Positions 47,407-56,536 of a stretch of DNA of 64,000 nucleotides are shown piece by piece. Positions within the stretch are counted from its first letter, which is position 1, and each line of letters opens with the position of its first letter. This DNA is from an uncultured Eubacterium sp. (GTDB taxonomy: Bacteria; Bacillota; Clostridia; Lachnospirales; Lachnospiraceae), in the NCBI GenBank assembly GCA_900548465.1, contig URKY01000010.1, positions 1 through 64,000 of the forward strand, in the 5' to 3' direction. Position numbers and translations under genes: made by a program. The notes under the pieces were generated by a model. That model saw only the letters and a list, made by a program, of their open reading frames with translations, had not been told where the DNA came from and did no database searches.

Positions 47407-48339
47407 TTACGCAAAAAGTGCTGTACTGTAGTATCTGTCTCCTGAGTCAGGAAGCAATGCTACAATTGTCTTTCCTTTGTTTTCAGGTCTCTTTGCAAGT
47501 TCTTTTGCTGCATATAAAGCTGCTCCTGATGAAATACCAACAAGAATACCTTCTGTTTTTGCGATTGCTTTTCCTGTTTCAAAAGCGTCTTCATTTGATA
47601 TTGGTAATACTTCATCATAAATTTTTGTATTAAGAACATCCGGAACAAATCCTGCACCGATTCCCTGAATCTTATGTGCACCTGCTCTTCCCTCTGAAAG
47701 TACCGGGCTGTCTTTTGGTTCAACAGCTACGATTTTTACATTAGGGTTCTTTGACTTAAGGTATTCACCAACACCTGTAACTGTTCCACCTGTTCCTACG
47801 CCGGCTACAAATATGTCAACCTGTCCATCTGTATCTTCCCAGATTTCAGGACCTGTTGTATTCTTATGTACCTTTGGATTTGATGGGTTTACAAACTGTC
47901 CTAAAATTACTGAGCCCGGAGTTTCTTTCTGAATTTCTTCAGCCTTGGCAATTGCTCCCTTCATGCCCTTAGCACCTTCTGTAAGAACAATTTCTGCTCC
48001 GTACGCTTTTATAATGTTTCTTCTTTCAACGCTCATTGTTTCAGGAATTGTTATTACTACTTTATATCCCTTTGCTGCTGCAACTGCTGCAATTCCGATT
48101 CCTGTATTTCCTGATGTCGGTTCAATAAGTGTTGCTCCCGGTTTAATCTTTCCACTTTCTTCTAAGTCTTCAATCATCTGAAGGGCAACTCTGTCTTTTA
48201 CACTTCCTGCCGGATTAAAATATTCTAACTTTACTAAAATTCTTGCGTCCTCTACTCCAACGCTTTTCTGATATTTACTAACCTCTAATAAAGGTGTTTT
48301 TCCAATTAATTCTGATGCACTCTTCTTAATATTTGCCAT
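47407..48339 (-). CDS. cysK: Cysteine synthase A (O-acetylserine sulfhydrylase)
   Basis: 310 residues, PLP fold type II. The PLP Lys lies in FNPAGSVKDRVA and the substrate loop is EPTSGNTGIGIA; the GTGGTVTGVGEYL phosphate loop is also present. It makes cysteine from O-acetylserine and sulfide. It has an AGGAGG site. Upstream are a 32-codon Cys-rich ORF and a promoter with two CCTAyT/TAGGAA palindromes. Confidence 0.95.
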   Translation of the reverse strand: MANIKKSASELIGKTPLLEVSKYQKSVGVEDARILVKLEYFNPAGSVKDRVALQMIEDLEESGKIKPGATLIEPTSGNTGIGIAAVAAAKGYKVVITIPETMSVERRNIIKAYGAEIVLTEGAKGMKGAIAKAEEIQKETPGSVILGQFVNPSNPKVHKNTTGPEIWEDTDGQVDIFVAGVGTGGTVTGVGEYLKSKNPNVKIVAVEPKDSPVLSEGRAGAHKIQGIGAGFVPDVLNTKIYDEVLPISNEDAFETGKAIAKTEGILVGISSGAALYAAKELAKRPENKGKTIVALLPDSGDRYYSTALFA

Positions 48340-48382
48340 TTTTGTTTCCTCCTAAAAATCATTTCCAAATTTCTATATTATT

Positions 48383-48481
48383 CTATTTACACATTCGAGC
48401 TTTCACACTTCCCACACATTTCATGGTGCAACAGTATGTTTTTCTCATATTATAATTATAAGCTGTTTTCGTGCTACTCAT
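48383..48481 (-). CDS. 32-codon Cys-rich upstream ORF of cysK, possible leader peptide
   Basis: ATG at 48481 follows AAGGAG at an 8-base spacing and the frame runs to TAG at 48383, 44 bases before cysK. It begins MSSTKTAYNYNMRKTYCC, and the rest contains TMKC and RMCK, i.e. four Cys in 32 residues (positions 17, 18, 22, 31), far above background. A promoter and regulator sites lie upstream. This resembles leader peptides that sense aminoacyl-tRNA supply, here Cys. No strong terminator between the ORF and cysK was found, so the mechanism is unclear. Confidence 0.6.
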   Translation of the reverse strand: MSSTKTAYNYNMRKTYCCTMKCVGSVKARMCK

Positions 48482-48508
48482 AACATGTACTCCTTTTCCT
48501 ATCCATTT

Positions 48509-48532
48509 AATTCCTACAAATCAAGTAGGTAT
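48509..48532. promoter_or_regulatory. CCTAyT/TAGGAA palindrome A, just downstream of the cysK transcription start
   Basis: Minus strand: ATACCTACTTGATTTGTAGG then AATT. It shares CCTACT and TAGGAA at the same spacing as the two other sites in the window (48559-48582, 55140-55163). Probable binding site of an Rrf2-family (IscR-like) regulator, for which a gene lies at 56122-56535. Confidence 0.5.
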
Positions 48533-48546
48533 TGTTTACAATAGGC

Positions 48547-48575
48547 ATATTACTATCTTTTTCCTATAATGTCAA
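48547..48575 (-). promoter_or_regulatory. cysK promoter
   Basis: TTGACA (48570-48575) and TAATAT (48547-48552) are 17 bases apart on the minus strand, a near-ideal sigma-A promoter. The predicted start near 48540 would precede the 32-codon ORF and the regulator palindrome A. Confidence 0.7.
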
Positions 48576-48582
48576 TAGGAAA
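48559..48582. promoter_or_regulatory. CCTATT/TAGGAA palindrome B over the cysK -35 box
   Basis: Minus strand: TTTCCTATTGACATTATAGG then AAAA. It covers the -35 element, so a bound repressor would block the promoter. Confidence 0.5.
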
Positions 48583-48726
48583 TATGTATTTTTTCTGATT
48601 TTTTAATAAAACATATATGTTTACTATGTTTTCAGTGTTATTTTACTATATTATTAGATGATGGTCTACGGAAATTTGATGTCATTATTGTTTTTCATGT
48701 ATTACTTTCGGGGGAGCTCATTATTG

Positions 48727-48783
48727 GCCCATAAATTGTTATTTTCTTGCTTCTTTGTTGCTCTCCGCCTACCAATATACTTG
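48727..48783. repeat. Dispersed copy of the 74-base repeat A
   Basis: ATTGTTATTTTCTTGCTT and TGTTGCTCTCCGCCTAC here match the array A unit of 17934-18234 with a few changes. It is a single copy upstream of the sigma-factor gene. Confidence 0.75.
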
Positions 48784-48936
48784 CTCCTTTGATTTGCGTA
48801 ATCTTTCAGGCTTAACACCTCGGTGAGCCAGTTATTTAAATATTTCATACATATTTTTTATTTTCATCCTGCACCCAAATCAATTTTTGAATCGTGTATA
48901 ATGTAGAATAACAATTACAAGGGAAGGGAGAACAGC

Positions 48937-49449
48937 GTGAAAGAAAATTCTACATATGCCGGTATGAGTTTTGAGGATGTAACGAAAGAATTTTCAGACA
49001 ATGTAACAAGAATATGCATTAGTGCCACGGGCAATTATGAAGATGCAAAAGACTGTTTTCAAAACACATTTTTGAAATTATATACCTCAAAAAAGAGTTT
49101 TAACAATAAGGAGCATCTAAAGGCTTGGCTGCTGCGGGTTGCCATAAATGAATGTAAAGATTATCACAGGTCATTTTGGAAAAGAAATGTTGATTTTGAT
49201 TATGATTATGACAAATTCTTCGCCACACAAAATACTATGAAATGGGGTGACACGGATGAAATGGAGACATTATTGACTGCCCTAAGGTCTTTGCCTTACA
49301 AATATTATCAGATAATTTATCTCTATTATATAGAAGGTTATAATACCTCTGAAATTTCTGTGTTGCTACATATCAGTTGCAATACTGTCAAATCAAGATT
49401 AAACCGCGGTCGGAAAATTCTAAAAGAAAGGTGGAATATCTATGAATAA
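48937..49449 (+). CDS. ECF-type RNA polymerase sigma factor
   Basis: 170 residues from a GTG start with GGGAG upstream. Region 2 (YEDAKDCFQNTFLKLYTSKK) and region 4 (LPYKYYQIIYLYYIEGYNTSE, in part, and NTVKSRLNRGRKIL) are clear, with no sigma region 1 or 3. It directs RNA polymerase to a stress or envelope regulon. The next gene overlaps by 8 bases and encodes the likely membrane anti-sigma factor. A TATAAT box at 48897-48902 is close upstream, and the diverged repeat A copy lies further upstream. Confidence 0.9.
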   Translation: MKENSTYAGMSFEDVTKEFSDNVTRICISATGNYEDAKDCFQNTFLKLYTSKKSFNNKEHLKAWLLRVAINECKDYHRSFWKRNVDFDYDYDKFFATQNTMKWGDTDEMETLLTALRSLPYKYYQIIYLYYIEGYNTSEISVLLHISCNTVKSRLNRGRKILKERWNIYE

Positions 49450-50623
49450 ATTAAATGAACTTAATAAAATTACAACTCCTGATGAATGGATTAATTCAAC
49501 AAATGAATTTGTTAAAGTTCATAGTGGAAATACAAATACAAAAACAAAAAGAATTTTTTTGCCACGCCTTGCAATTATAACAATTATGATTGTTTGTATT
49601 GCAGGGACAATAGGGGTCGCCGCTACTAACTGGGAATCTTTCGGCGATTGGTTCCAGCAAAAATTAGGAATGCAAAATACAGGCACGCATGATAAAGAAA
49701 AGTCAGGTATACACAATACCGGTACACATGATAATGAAAAATCAGAAATCCCGGACTGTTCAGTGACAAAACTTTCAATGCCTAAGGGAACTGATATTTT
49801 GGAAAATGGTTTTGTAATTGCATACAGCGATACAAAAAAAGAAAAAGTATATACTTTAAAAGATTCAAAATTTCAGGAATTAAATAACAGACAGCATTTT
49901 AAGAAATCCATAAAACATAATGGACGCATCTATCCTATAGAATTTGATTATTATCAAAATGATTATTACATTTATATTACCAATTCTACTTGGAAGGGAT
50001 TTAAAAGCGTTCAGATTTCGCCTAACCACAGATATATTCTTTTCAACGCATACAGGGAATTTGGGAATTATGATAGTAAACTGGAATGGTTTGTTCAGGA
50101 TCTGCAAAGTGGAAAAGAATTTTCTATTCCAAATATTGACGGATATCTTCATACCAACGAAATTTTCTTTACGAAAACTTCAAAAGTATTTATTAGAAGA
50201 GGCTCTGATGCCAAACCTTATCCCGGTATTTTGGATTGTAAAACAGGAAAATTAACATGGTATAAACTAAAGTCTGATGATTACGCAGACGGAAATTATT
50301 CCGGAGAAATATTTATGAAAATCAACAATAATAAAGTAAAAATGTTCAATGGTTCAATTAACTCTTATTATGACATTCCATTAGGAAATCGAAAGGTTAA
50401 CAATATCTTTAGCGATGGATATCTGGTATGTCTGTTTAGTAATGACTATACTTTAAATTCGCTCTACTTTCTTAACAGTAAACAATGGATTGACATTCCT
50501 TCCCAGCCTTTCTCAGATATGAAATATTTGGAAAACTGTTATACTCTAAGGGAAGGAAAACAATATATTCTTCAGGGCATAAATAAATCAAAAGAAGTTT
50601 ATTATCTTTTAAGTCTTAAATAA
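49442..50623 (+). CDS. Membrane-anchored anti-sigma factor-like protein
   Basis: 393 residues. The first ~38 residues would be cytoplasmic (sigma-binding), followed by one membrane helix (LAIITIMIVCIAGTIGVAA) and a large extracellular part. A 13-residue duplication, NTGTHDKEKSGIH and NTGTHDNEKSEIP, lies just outside the membrane. The outer part has beta-rich stretches but no family was recognised; a propeller-like sensor is possible. The anti-sigma role rests on its overlap with the sigma-factor gene. Confidence 0.7.
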   Translation: MNKLNELNKITTPDEWINSTNEFVKVHSGNTNTKTKRIFLPRLAIITIMIVCIAGTIGVAATNWESFGDWFQQKLGMQNTGTHDKEKSGIHNTGTHDNEKSEIPDCSVTKLSMPKGTDILENGFVIAYSDTKKEKVYTLKDSKFQELNNRQHFKKSIKHNGRIYPIEFDYYQNDYYIYITNSTWKGFKSVQISPNHRYILFNAYREFGNYDSKLEWFVQDLQSGKEFSIPNIDGYLHTNEIFFTKTSKVFIRRGSDAKPYPGILDCKTGKLTWYKLKSDDYADGNYSGEIFMKINNNKVKMFNGSINSYYDIPLGNRKVNNIFSDGYLVCLFSNDYTLNSLYFLNSKQWIDIPSQPFSDMKYLENCYTLREGKQYILQGINKSKEVYYLLSLK

Positions 50624-50631
50624 GTATACTA

Positions 50632-50697
50632 AAAGGCTGTAAAATTTGATATTCCCCTGTCTGCTTGACAAGGGTGTATCGAATTTTACAGCTTTTT
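50632..50697. terminator. Bidirectional terminator between anti-sigma gene and deoC
   Basis: AAGGCTGTAAAATT and AATTTTACAGCTTTTT pair around a ~35-base loop. A runs on one side and T runs on the other serve both convergent genes. Confidence 0.75.
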
Positions 50698-50710
50698 ATA
50701 TTTATTCTGA

Positions 50711-51361
50711 TTATTTTTCTTTTACAATTTTGACAATTCTGCTGGTTCCCAGTCTATCTGCACCAAGTTCAATAAATTTCTCTGCATCTGCAATGGAACT
50801 TATTCCACCTGCTGCCTTTATACGGGTACCACTGCTAATATGTTTTGCAAATATTTCAACATCCTCGAAAGTGGCACCACTTGTGGAAAATCCTGTTGAT
50901 GTTTTAATAAAATCAGCATCTGACTTAGATACGATTTCCGTAATTTTTATTTTTTCATCTGTCGTAAGAAGACATGTCTCTACAATCACCTTTAAAAGCT
51001 TGCCATGACAGGCTTTCTTGACTTCATTTATTTCTGCCAGAACCTTCTCGTACAAGCCTTCCTTTACCCAGCCGATGTTAATTACCATATCTATTTCGTC
51101 AGCGCCGTTAGTTACTGCATCCTCGGTCTCGGCACACTTTACTGCTGTGGTATTGTAACCGTTAGGAAATCCAATTACCGTACAGATTGGAATTTTGCCT
51201 TTCACATAATCTGAAGCCTGCTTTACAAAAGATGGTGGAATACATACGGATGCTGTTTCGTATTTAATCCCGTCATCACATATTTCTTTTATCTGCTGCC
51301 ATGTTGACTCCTGCTTCAAAAGAGTGTGGTCAACCTTACTTAAAATTTCTTTAATGTCCAT
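50711..51361 (-). CDS. deoC: Deoxyribose-phosphate aldolase
   Basis: 216 residues. It splits 2-deoxyribose 5-phosphate into glyceraldehyde 3-phosphate and acetaldehyde. The Schiff-base Lys is in [10 protein letters not shown] and the proton-relay Lys in RIKAAGGI; the [13 protein letters not shown] motif is also conserved. It starts 3 bases after the mnmA stop codon on the minus strand, so it is probably the last gene of the isc-nadA-mnmA run. Confidence 0.95.
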   Translation of the reverse strand: MDIKEILSKVDHTLLKQESTWQQIKEICDDGIKYETASVCIPPSFVKQASDYVKGKIPICTVIGFPNGYNTTAVKCAETEDAVTNGADEIDMVINIGWVKEGLYEKVLAEINEVKKACHGKLLKVIVETCLLTTDEKIKITEIVSKSDADFIKTSTGFSTSGATFEDVEIFAKHISSGTRIKAAGGISSIADAEKFIELGADRLGTSRIVKIVKEK

Positions 51362-51363
51362 AA

Positions 51364-52431
51364 TTAAATAATTGTTCCTCCACCAAGTACTACATCACCG
51401 TCATACAACACAACTGACTGTCCCTTTGTAATGGCTCTGATTGGCTCGTCAAATACTACTTTCACATTGCCGTTTTCAAGAACCTCTGCTGTTCCTTCAG
51501 TTAACGGCTGATGGTATCTGGTTCTTCCACTTATTCTGATTTTTTCAGTTGGGGCTTCACCGGAAATCCAGTTAAAGTCAGTTGCCAAAAGTTCATTGGA
51601 AAACAAATCCTTGTTTCGTCCTACAACTACCTCATTAGTTTCCGGACGGATTTCCAAAACATAATGCTTGCCGTCACGGTTAACATTAATGCCCTTTCTC
51701 TGACCTACTGTATATCTGTAGTATCCGTTATGCTGTCCAATAACTTTTCCGTTAATGTCTAAGAAATTACCTTTTCCAACTTTCTGGTGGGTGTATTCCT
51801 CAATAAATTTCATATGATTGCCATCAGGAATAAAACAAATATCCTGACTGTCATGCTTTTTGGCATTTACCAGGCCATGCTCCTCTGCTATTTTTCTGAT
51901 TTCATCCTTTGTGTAATCACCAAGAGGAAGCATTGTATGTTTAAGCTGTTCCTGAGTCATATGATAGAGAACATAACTCTGATCCTTTGATTCATCAATG
52001 CCTTTAAGTAATTGGTATTTTCCCGTCTCTTCGTTATATTTAATTCGTGCATAATGACCTGTTACAATAACGTCACAGCCCAATTCCTTTGCCCGTCTGT
52101 CTAATTCATCAAACTTTAAATATCTGTTGCAGTCTATGCATGGATTAGGTGTCATTCCACATTTATAGCAGTTAACAAACTTATCCATAACCTTTTCCCT
52201 GAATTGTGCCTTAAAATTAAAAACATAATACGGGAAATCCATTTCAAAGGCTACGGCTCTTGCATCCTCAATGTCGCTTAATGAACAGCATGTTTTTTCA
52301 TTAGACATATTAATGTCATCATTGTCATAAAGTTTCATCGTAACGCCTATAGGGTCGAATCCTTTTTCTTTCATAAAAACAGCGGCAACACTGCTGTCAA
52401 CGCCGCCGCTCATTGCTATCAGTGCTTTCAT
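51364..52431 (-). CDS. mnmA: tRNA 2-thiouridylase MnmA
   Basis: 355 residues. It adds sulfur to U34 of tRNA Lys, Glu and Gln using sulfur from a cysteine desulfurase. The PP-loop [11 protein letters not shown], the NPCIDCNRY Cys and the [11 protein letters not shown]ys are present. It is downstream of nadA and near iscS, from which it can receive persulfide sulfur. Confidence 0.95.
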   Translation of the reverse strand: MKALIAMSGGVDSSVAAVFMKEKGFDPIGVTMKLYDNDDINMSNEKTCCSLSDIEDARAVAFEMDFPYYVFNFKAQFREKVMDKFVNCYKCGMTPNPCIDCNRYLKFDELDRRAKELGCDVIVTGHYARIKYNEETGKYQLLKGIDESKDQSYVLYHMTQEQLKHTMLPLGDYTKDEIRKIAEEHGLVNAKKHDSQDICFIPDGNHMKFIEEYTHQKVGKGNFLDINGKVIGQHNGYYRYTVGQRKGINVNRDGKHYVLEIRPETNEVVVGRNKDLFSNELLATDFNWISGEAPTEKIRISGRTRYHQPLTEGTAEVLENGNVKVVFDEPIRAITKGQSVVLYDGDVVLGGGTII

Positions 52432-52479
52432 AAAATCATTCCTTCACGCAATTTTAGAAATTACAAAAACCGTATTTTT

Positions 52480-53394
52480 CTAACCTAATTCTATCATCTT
52501 ATCAATACAGTTCTTTGCTTTAATTCTTGTTTCTTCATCAAGATTAATTTCGTCACCACCTACACCTTTACAGCAATTCAAAATATCCGTAAGTGTAGTT
52601 ATCTTCATGTTGTGACATACGCAATCCTTTGATAAGGGATAAAACTTCTTATCTGGGCACTCCATCTGAAGATGAGTAACGATTGAATTTTCTGTTCCTA
52701 TAATAAATTCCTTTTCGTCACTCTCTTTAGCATATTTCATAATGCCTGTTGTAGAGCCTGCGTAATCTGCCTCATTTACAACTTCCGGTTTACATTCCGG
52801 ATGAACTAAAAGTTTTGCATCAGGATGCTGTGCTTTAGCACGTTCAACATCCTCTATGCCCATTCTCGCATGAGTAGGACAACCACCTGATAAAAGTTTA
52901 AATTCTTTATTAGGAATCTGTTTTGATACCCAATCGCCCAAATTGCAATCAGGAATAAACAAAATCTTGTCATTTTCTATTTTATTGCATATTGTTACAG
53001 CTGATGATGATGTAACACAAATATCGCAGATAGTCTTTAACTCGCTTGTTGTGTTAATATACGCCACTACAGTGTAATCCGGATATGATTTTTTCACCTG
53101 GGCAATTAAATCTCTGTCCATCATTTCTGCCATAGGGCAACCTGCATCACCATTAGCCAACAGCACTTTCTTTTCCGGCGATAATATCTTTACAGTCTCA
53201 GCCATAAATCTAACACCACACATTATAACAGTCTTTGCAGTAGTCTTCGATGCTTCCACTGACAATGCAAAACTGTCTCCGGTGAAATCAGCCACTTCCA
53301 AAATTTCAGGATTTTGATAACAGTGTGCAAGAATACAAATATCCTTTTTCTTCTTTAATCTAATAATCTCTTCCTGTATATCTCTGATATTCAA
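52480..53394 (-). CDS. nadA: Quinolinate synthase
   Basis: 304 residues from a TTG start with AAAGGAG upstream. It condenses iminoaspartate with dihydroxyacetone phosphate, the second step of NAD synthesis, and needs a [4Fe-4S] cluster. The likely Cys ligands are in VIMCGVRFMAET, HPECKPEV and CVCHNMKI. nadB and nadC are not adjacent. It sits behind iscU, whose product can build its cluster. Confidence 0.94.
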   Translation of the reverse strand: MNIRDIQEEIIRLKKKKDICILAHCYQNPEILEVADFTGDSFALSVEASKTTAKTVIMCGVRFMAETVKILSPEKKVLLANGDAGCPMAEMMDRDLIAQVKKSYPDYTVVAYINTTSELKTICDICVTSSSAVTICNKIENDKILFIPDCNLGDWVSKQIPNKEFKLLSGGCPTHARMGIEDVERAKAQHPDAKLLVHPECKPEVVNEADYAGSTTGIMKYAKESDEKEFIIGTENSIVTHLQMECPDKKFYPLSKDCVCHNMKITTLTDILNCCKGVGGDEINLDEETRIKAKNCIDKMIELG

Positions 53395-53541
53395 AACTGA
53401 ATCTCCTTTAAAATAATTATTACAAAGCAGTATCGCAAGCTTTGCTGATTTCTTATTTTAACATAAATATTTTTTTGTGTATACAAATTATTTAATTTTA
53501 AAATTTCCAGTTATTATCCGATTTTCGAATATAACCTGCTG

Positions 53542-53919
53542 TTACTGCTTTGCTTTCTTGCTCTCATAATCGTCTATCGCTGCCTTAATTGCCTCTTCTG
53601 CCAATACTGAGCAATGCATTTTGTATGCAGGAAGTCCGTCTAATGCTTCAGCCACTGCCTTATTTGTAAGTTCAAGAGCTTCGCTTACAGATTTTCCCTT
53701 AATAAGTTCTGTTGCCATTGAACTGCTGGCAATTGCAGAACCACATCCAAAAGTATTGAATTTAACATCTGTTACAATATCGTTGTCTACTTTAATGTAT
53801 ATTTTCATGATATCGCCACACTTAGCGTTACCAACTTCACCTATGCCGTCTGCGTCCTCAATTTTTCCTACATTTCTTGGATTCATAAAATGATCCATAA
53901 CTTTTTCACTGTATAACAT
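53542..53919 (-). CDS. iscU: Iron-sulfur cluster scaffold IscU/NifU-like
   Basis: 125 residues. The three Cys and one Asp of the scaffold are visible: GNAKCGDIMKI, TFGCGSAIASS and YKMHCSVLAEEA. Length fits the clostridial IscU type. It lies 18 bases after iscS and is probably co-transcribed. It assembles [2Fe-2S]/[4Fe-4S] clusters from IscS sulfur. Confidence 0.94.
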   Translation of the reverse strand: MLYSEKVMDHFMNPRNVGKIEDADGIGEVGNAKCGDIMKIYIKVDNDIVTDVKFNTFGCGSAIASSSMATELIKGKSVSEALELTNKAVAEALDGLPAYKMHCSVLAEEAIKAAIDDYESKKAKQ

Positions 53920-53937
53920 AAACTATCCTCCTTAAAA

Positions 53938-55122
53938 CTATTTATCTACATTTTCTTTCTTCATCATAGCTTCCCAAACCGGTGAAATTCCTCTTAAATA
54001 TTCAACTACTTCTTTAGTCTGCTCAACAATGTAATCCATTTCTTCCAATGTATTTTCTGAATTAATCGTTAATCTGAGAGAGCCGTGCGCCACCTCATGA
54101 GGTCTTCCTATTGCTAAAAGTACATGGCTTGGATCAAGAGATCCTGATGTACAGGCTGAACCTGAAGATGCCTCAATTCCTCTTGCATCTAATAAAAGTA
54201 ATAATGACTCTCCTTCGATTCCTTCAAAAATGAAATTAACATTTCCAGGAAGTCTTTTTTCTTTATCTCCATTTAACATTGAATGACTTATTGTACTTAA
54301 TCCTTCTATCAATCTGTCACGAAGCTGGATTTCTTTTTTTGCTGTTTCTTCTATATTAGAGCATGCATCTTTTAATGCTACTGCCATACCTACTATTGCA
54401 GGAAGGTTTTCTGTACCTGCACGCTTTCCTCTTTCCTGTGCTCCACCTTCAATTACATTTACAAGCGGAATGTTCTGTCTTGCAAACAAAACACCTACTC
54501 CTTCAGGTCCATGGAATTTATGTCCTGAGAATGACAGCATGTCTATGTTGTCTTCATTTACATCTATATTAATATGTCCCACAGCCTGAACAGCGTCTGT
54601 ATGGAAAATAACTCCCTTTTCTTTACAGATTGCACCAATCTCCTTAATAGGCTGAATTGTTCCTATTTCATTGTTTGCGTACATTATTGTAACTAATGCC
54701 GTATCTTCACGGATAGCATTCTTAACATCTTCTACCTTAACAATTCCGTTTTCCGGAACATCCAATAATGTAACTTCAAATCCTTCTTTTTCTAACTTAT
54801 TTAAGGTATGAAGAACTGCGTGATGTTCTATCTTTGTTGAAACGATGTGTTTCTTGTTTTTTCTTGCTCCGAATCTTGCGGCAGAAATTATTGCCTGATT
54901 GTCTGCTTCGCTTCCACCTGATGTAAAATATATTTCCTTAAAATTGGCTCCAATGCACTTTGCCACATCTAATCTCGCCTTCTCCAAAGCTTCCTTCGCC
55001 TTCTGGCCTGTAGTATGCAAACTTGATGGATTTCCATATACATTATTCATTATATCCACCATTGCTTTTATTGCCGCTTCACTTGTTTTTGTTGTTGCAG
55101 CATTATCTGCGTATATAAACAT
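53938..55122 (-). CDS. iscS: Cysteine desulfurase IscS/NifS
   Basis: 394 residues, PLP enzyme supplying persulfide sulfur for Fe-S clusters and tRNA thiolation. The PLP Lys is in [12 protein letters not shown] and the active Cys in [16 protein letters not shown]. It is first in the iscS-iscU-nadA-mnmA-deoC run. The promoter region carries the third CCTAyT/TAGGAA palindrome, and GGAGG is present at the start. Confidence 0.95.
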   Translation of the reverse strand: MFIYADNAATTKTSEAAIKAMVDIMNNVYGNPSSLHTTGQKAKEALEKARLDVAKCIGANFKEIYFTSGGSEADNQAIISAARFGARKNKKHIVSTKIEHHAVLHTLNKLEKEGFEVTLLDVPENGIVKVEDVKNAIREDTALVTIMYANNEIGTIQPIKEIGAICKEKGVIFHTDAVQAVGHINIDVNEDNIDMLSFSGHKFHGPEGVGVLFARQNIPLVNVIEGGAQERGKRAGTENLPAIVGMAVALKDACSNIEETAKKEIQLRDRLIEGLSTISHSMLNGDKEKRLPGNVNFIFEGIEGESLLLLLDARGIEASSGSACTSGSLDPSHVLLAIGRPHEVAHGSLRLTINSENTLEEMDYIVEQTKEVVEYLRGISPVWEAMMKKENVDK

Positions 55123-55139
55123 ATTGAACCTCCTTTTTA

Positions 55140-55163
55140 AATTCCTATTTTTTCAGTAGGAAT
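55140..55163. promoter_or_regulatory. CCTACT/TAGGAA palindrome C at the iscS promoter
   Basis: Minus strand: ATTCCTACTGAAAAAATAGG then AATT. It sits just after the -10 box of the iscS promoter and shares both half-sites with the two cysK palindromes. Confidence 0.55.
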
Positions 55164-55190
55164 TATACACCATTAAATTATTTTTGTAAA
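55162..55190 (-). promoter_or_regulatory. iscS promoter
   Basis: TTTACA (55185-55190) and TATAAT (55162-55167) with a 17-base spacer on the minus strand. The palindrome overlaps the -10 end and start site. Confidence 0.7.
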
Positions 55191-55353
55191 CATTATTTTT
55201 TTAGTATACCTAATTTTTCAACAAATTAGTACATCTACATCATATTACAATATCTGGATATTACAATTTATAGGTTGACAAATTACATTTTTTACGGCAT
55301 AATGTAAAAACGTAAAAACAATGTAACATTTTTGTAACAAATAGGAGGTTGTT

Positions 55354-56061
55354 TTGAGAAACAAAATTTTTAGCATAATGCTCTTACTTTTCATGGCATT
55401 TATTTCATGCACTATGGCAGTAAAAGCTGACGAGACTGCAAACAATCCGATAACTGCAAACAAAACTGTAAAGGTAAACAAAACATATAAGACATATAAA
55501 ACACTTAAGATAAACAAATCTTCAATGGCTAACTACACAGTTACTTCAAGTAACTCAAAAGTAGCAGCTGTTAAGTCTAATGGTAACATCAAAGGCTTAA
55601 AAAAAGGAAATGCCACTGTTACCCTTAAATCTAAAAAAGATAATTCAACTTATGCTACTATAAAAGTTAAGGTTAAGAATAATTATTCAAAATCAGAATT
55701 AAGATTAATGTCTGCCATTATTTATAGTGAAGCTAACATGGAATGTTATGCAGGTAAAAAGGCTGTGGGAATCGTAATAATGAACAGAATCAAATCTTCA
55801 AGCTTTCCTAATACACTTTACAATGTAATTTATCAGCCATATCAGTTTGGTCCTGTCAGAAACGGATCACTTAACAGATCATTATCATTGTACGACAGTG
55901 GGAAAATGAACAGCCAGTGTATCAAGGCTGCAAAGGCATCTCTTAATGGAGATAAGGTTGTATCTTACAATGGCAAATCAATTAATATGAGCAGTTATCT
56001 ATTTTTCAGTGGTTATGTTAGTGGTGCCCGCCTTTCAATTCAGGGACATCAGTTTAAGTAA
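55354..56061 (+). CDS. Secreted SleB-type cell wall hydrolase
   Basis: 235 residues from a TTG start with AGGAGG five bases before. A signal peptide (NKIFSIMLLLFMAFISCTMA) is followed by an Ig-like segment (about 40-110, SNSKVAAVKSNGNIKGLKKG is typical of Big-2 domains). The C-terminal hydrolase-2/SleB domain starts at ELRLMSAIIYSEANMECYAG, with the catalytic Glu in SEANM. It would open peptidoglycan. It lies between and opposite to iscS and the Rrf2 gene, sharing a bidirectional terminator with the latter. Confidence 0.88.
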   Translation: MRNKIFSIMLLLFMAFISCTMAVKADETANNPITANKTVKVNKTYKTYKTLKINKSSMANYTVTSSNSKVAAVKSNGNIKGLKKGNATVTLKSKKDNSTYATIKVKVKNNYSKSELRLMSAIIYSEANMECYAGKKAVGIVIMNRIKSSSFPNTLYNVIYQPYQFGPVRNGSLNRSLSLYDSGKMNSQCIKAAKASLNGDKVVSYNGKSINMSSYLFFSGYVSGARLSIQGHQFK

Positions 56062-56087
56062 AAATCATAACCACCCGTTAATGATCA

Positions 56088-56119
56088 ACATAGGCTGTCG
56101 CACTAGCGACAGCCTATGT
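56088..56119. terminator. Bidirectional terminator between SleB-type gene and Rrf2 gene
   Basis: ACATAGGCTGTCG and CGACAGCCTATGT form a 13-base perfect stem with a 6-base loop; T runs follow on the plus strand. Confidence 0.85.
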
Positions 56120-56121
56120 TT

Positions 56122-56535
56122 TTACTTTATTTTATTTTCAATTAAATCTTCCAATGTAACGCTATCTAAATAGTCATTAATAACGTGATTCAGTTTCTGC
56201 CACAACGGAAGTGTAATACACTCCTGTGATCTTTCACAATACTCCGGTCCTTCCTCTATACACATAACCGGTGCCAAAGTCTTTTCCGTTAATTTTAAAA
56301 TAGAACCTACTGTATAGTCTTTAGGAGCTCTTGCCAGTTTATAACCACCGGCTTTGCCTCTAAGACTTTTAACCATGTCTCCCTTGTTTAGCATAGATAC
56401 AATCATCTCAAGGTACTTCATTGAGATGTCCTGTCTTTTTGCTACATCTTTTAATGACACATAATTGTCTTTGCTGTTTTGTCCCAAATCTATCATAACC
56501 CTTAAAGCATATCTGCCTTTAGTTGATATCATCAT
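56122..56535 (-). CDS. Rrf2-family transcriptional regulator, IscR-like
   Basis: 137 residues. The N-terminal ISTKGRYALRVMIDLGQN and the winged-helix region are characteristic of Rrf2 proteins. Three Cys in CIEEGPEYCERSQEC are spaced 7 and 5 apart, close to the Fe-S-binding site of IscR; CymR-type cysteine regulators lack them. The gene is the second of a PAP2-Rrf2 pair (1 base apart) and lies ~1 kb upstream of iscS, separated by the opposite SleB gene. Its likely targets are the CCTAyT/TAGGAA palindromes at iscS and cysK. Confidence 0.88.
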   Translation of the reverse strand: MMISTKGRYALRVMIDLGQNSKDNYVSLKDVAKRQDISMKYLEMIVSMLNKGDMVKSLRGKAGGYKLARAPKDYTVGSILKLTEKTLAPVMCIEEGPEYCERSQECITLPLWQKLNHVINDYLDSVTLEDLIENKIK

Positions 56536-56536
56536 A

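Noticed and set aside
47155..48600. T-box or SAM riboswitch upstream of metY or cysK
   Set aside because: No T-box (TGGNACCGCG) or S-box core was found; the region holds repeats, a small ORF and palindromes instead.
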